Positions 39,274 to 40,235 of a stretch of DNA of 40,235 nt are shown here, one piece after another (positions within the stretch are counted from its first letter, which is position 1; every line of letters begins with the position of its first letter). The stretch covers positions 1-40,235 of the forward strand of contig JBOGZD010000007.1 of NCBI GenBank assembly GCA_050697155.1, in the 5' to 3' direction. Origin of the DNA: JBOGZD01 sp050697155 (GTDB lineage Bacteria; Actinomycetota; Thermoleophilia; Solirubrobacterales; 70-9). The notes under the pieces are model-generated. The model did no database searches, was not told the origin of the DNA, and saw only the letters and a list, made by a program, of their open reading frames with translations. The position numbers and the translations under genes are program-made.

Positions 39274-39864
39274 TCATCGTGGCCGCTTCGCCCGACATGA
39301 TGCGAGACGCGACCGATCCGTGTACACCGCCAGCATCGCCGCGGGCAAGCGTGCGAAATCGGTGTCCTTGGTGACGATGGCCTCGGCGCCCGCAGCCACC
39401 GCGCTGGCGGCGTGCACGGCGTCGTACGACGCAAGGCCGTAGTCGCCCATGATCTCTTCCGCAACAGCAACGACGGAACTCACGGGAACCGAGACATGGT
39501 CGAGCGGCTGGAGCGCGGTCTGGAATCGTTGATTGACACCCTCGAGCAACCGACGGGCCGTCCGGCGTGCGCGGCCGTCACCGCGGTGGTGACGCCACCG
39601 CCGGCCCCACCGCTCTTTGAGTGCGATCGCGAACGAGGCCTCGGCGAGCTCAACCTGGAGTAGATCGCTTGTGACGACTGTGGGCCCGGACTCGACGAGC
39701 CGGTCCAGGAAGTCCCGGCATGGGACGTGCAGTCGTTGGCTCTCGATCAGGGCCTCGACCACGAAGCTCGTGTCGAGCGCGATGGCCGCAGGAAACACCA
39801 AGGCCGGATCCTCAACCGCGAAGACGCCTCGCGTCTCGGGAGGCCGCCCTCGCACGGAAGTCAT
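39274..39864 (-). CDS. PIN-domain toxin (VapC-like), second copy
   Basis: 196 residues from ATG 39864, immediately after the stop of the small upstream gene. AAIALDTSFVVEALIES (first Asp), SDLLQVELAEASFAIALKERWG, LASYDAVHAASAVAAGAEAIVTKDTDFARLPA (split in the middle by my reading) give the four acidic positions of a PIN ribonuclease. A 25-residue N-terminal extension precedes the domain, and an Arg-rich insertion lies in the middle. It belongs with a small helical protein that is unlike the RHH antitoxin of the first pair. Confidence 0.88.
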   Translation of the reverse strand: MTSVRGRPPETRGVFAVEDPALVFPAAIALDTSFVVEALIESQRLHVPCRDFLDRLVESGPTVVTSDLLQVELAEASFAIALKERWGRRWRHHRGDGRARRTARRLLEGVNQRFQTALQPLDHVSVPVSSVVAVAEEIMGDYGLASYDAVHAASAVAAGAEAIVTKDTDFARLPAAMLAVYTDRSRLASCRAKRPR

Positions 39865-40032
39865 CTACCGACGGCGATAAAGGCCCTCGGTGACTTGCAC
39901 CCCAACGCGAAGGCCGCGCGTCGCACGATCGACGGCAGCTCGCTTCTGCGCAGGGGTCATCGCCTGCGCCGGCCGCGTCATCGCCTCAAGCTCCTTACGG
40001 CTGAAGCGCTTGATCTTCCCGTTCTGAGCCAT
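39865..40032 (-). CDS. Small probable antitoxin of the second PIN pair
   Basis: 55 residues from ATG 40032: MAQNGKIKRFSRKELEAMT, then RPAQAMTPAQKRAAVDRATRG and VGVQVTEGLYRRR. It is basic and helical. I do not recognise the family. Position (stop directly abutting the PIN start) and size argue for an antitoxin. TAATAT ends seven bases before the ATG, so translation is probably leaderless. ATG 40041 is an alternative start. The frame is open further upstream, but that sequence belongs to a repeat region. Confidence 0.65.
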   Translation of the reverse strand: MAQNGKIKRFSRKELEAMTRPAQAMTPAQKRAAVDRATRGLRVGVQVTEGLYRRR

Positions 40033-40039
40033 CGAGTCC

Positions 40040-40045
40040 ATATTA
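40040..40045 (-). promoter_or_regulatory. -10 box of the second PIN module
   Basis: TAATAT on the minus strand, followed by seven bases and the ATG at 40032, places the transcription start on the first base of the start codon. The -35 (CTGGCA, 16 bases further) is weak. Confidence 0.5.
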
Positions 40046-40119
40046 GGTCCCCGCGGCATGGTGCCAGCCCAGCCGGACAGGGAACCCAGCACGCGCTTCC
40101 GAGGACCGCGGGTGACCGC

Positions 40120-40165
40120 GGCCACGAGAAACTCCCCACCTGTGGCCAGATAAATCCCCACCCGT
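40120..40165. repeat. Imperfect tandem repeat resembling an IS end
   Basis: Two units, GGCCACGAGAAACTCCCCAC and its following ctgt (40120-40143) and GGCCAGATAAATCCCCACCC gt (40144-40165). Spaced TCCCCACC/GGCCA repeats remind me of the multiple terminal repeats of IS21-type elements, and an IS21 transposase relic lies 1.2 kb away. The remaining bases to 40235 hold no recognisable gene. Confidence 0.45.
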
Positions 40166-40235
40166 CCGATCCCGTCGCGACGGTGCCGAGCTTCGGCATC
40201 AACGACGACGGGAGGCGGGATGAAGTCAGGCAGAG

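Noticed and set aside
39113..39298. 61-codon minus-strand frame ending at the tRNA anticodon loop
   Set aside because: No domain, no start signals, and it overlaps the end of the second PIN gene.
1..40235. CRISPR arrays, rRNA genes, riboswitches
   Set aside because: No regularly spaced repeats, rRNA-like segments or recognisable riboswitch cores were found by reading; a covariance-model scan would be decisive.

Overview
The window is about 40 kb of GC-rich DNA with short intergenic gaps, ATGA/GTGA gene overlaps, many GTG starts and several apparently leaderless promoters. This suggests a high-GC actinobacterium. The mix of gene families (a DUF559/AbiEi-like protein, tandem DUF3179 proteins, a lysyl-oxidase-like secreted protein with a basic Cys-rich tail, DUF5519, DUF427, an SnoaL-tailed ECF sigma factor) reminds me of Thermoleophilia (Solirubrobacterales-like), but that is inference. 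No rRNA, complete tRNA or CRISPR array was seen.

Left part (1-6.6 kb): a DUF559/AbiEi-like gene bracketed by two copies of a promoter-plus-start sequence. It is followed by a tightly coupled radical SAM enzyme (tetraether-synthase-like), an arsenite-methyltransferase-like methyltransferase and a membrane-anchored SRPBCC protein, then two tandem DUF3179 exported proteins.

Redox block (6.6-10.2 kb): DoxX, thioredoxin, an ECF sigma factor sandwiched between two zinc-finger anti-sigma proteins, CcdA and a TlpA-like lipoprotein. Together they look like a thiol-disulfide system with its own thiol-sensing regulator. From 10.2 to 14.3 kb three genes are broken: a class E sortase (frameshift plus nonsense), a flavoprotein disulfide reductase (frameshift), and a two-repeat protein that has lost its 5' end against nrtS. 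Intact DUF427 and DsrE genes lie between them.

Transport and regulation block (14.6-31.8 kb): a spondin-domain protein; ArsR with a clear operator and a divergent 60-codon ORF coupled to a DHA2 drug exporter; a DrrAB-like exporter with a VOC protein; an ECF sigma factor translationally coupled to a cupin; SoxR with a textbook operator facing DUF5519; a lysyl-oxidase-like protein; a ROK-regulated xylose/ribose-type ABC importer; and a divergent orphan peptide-type binding lipoprotein.

Right part (31.8-40.2 kb): CapA, a secreted beta-helix protein coupled to a flavin monooxygenase, a dihydrofolate-reductase-like protein, a TetR remnant, a PLP-dependent dehydratase, then an accessory island. 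In the island two partial tRNA-Met(CAU) 3' copies, in the same orientation, flank an RHH/PIN toxin-antitoxin pair and an IS21 transposase relic. A second PIN pair with an unfamiliar small antitoxin and a leaderless promoter follows, next to tandem repeats resembling an insertion-sequence end.
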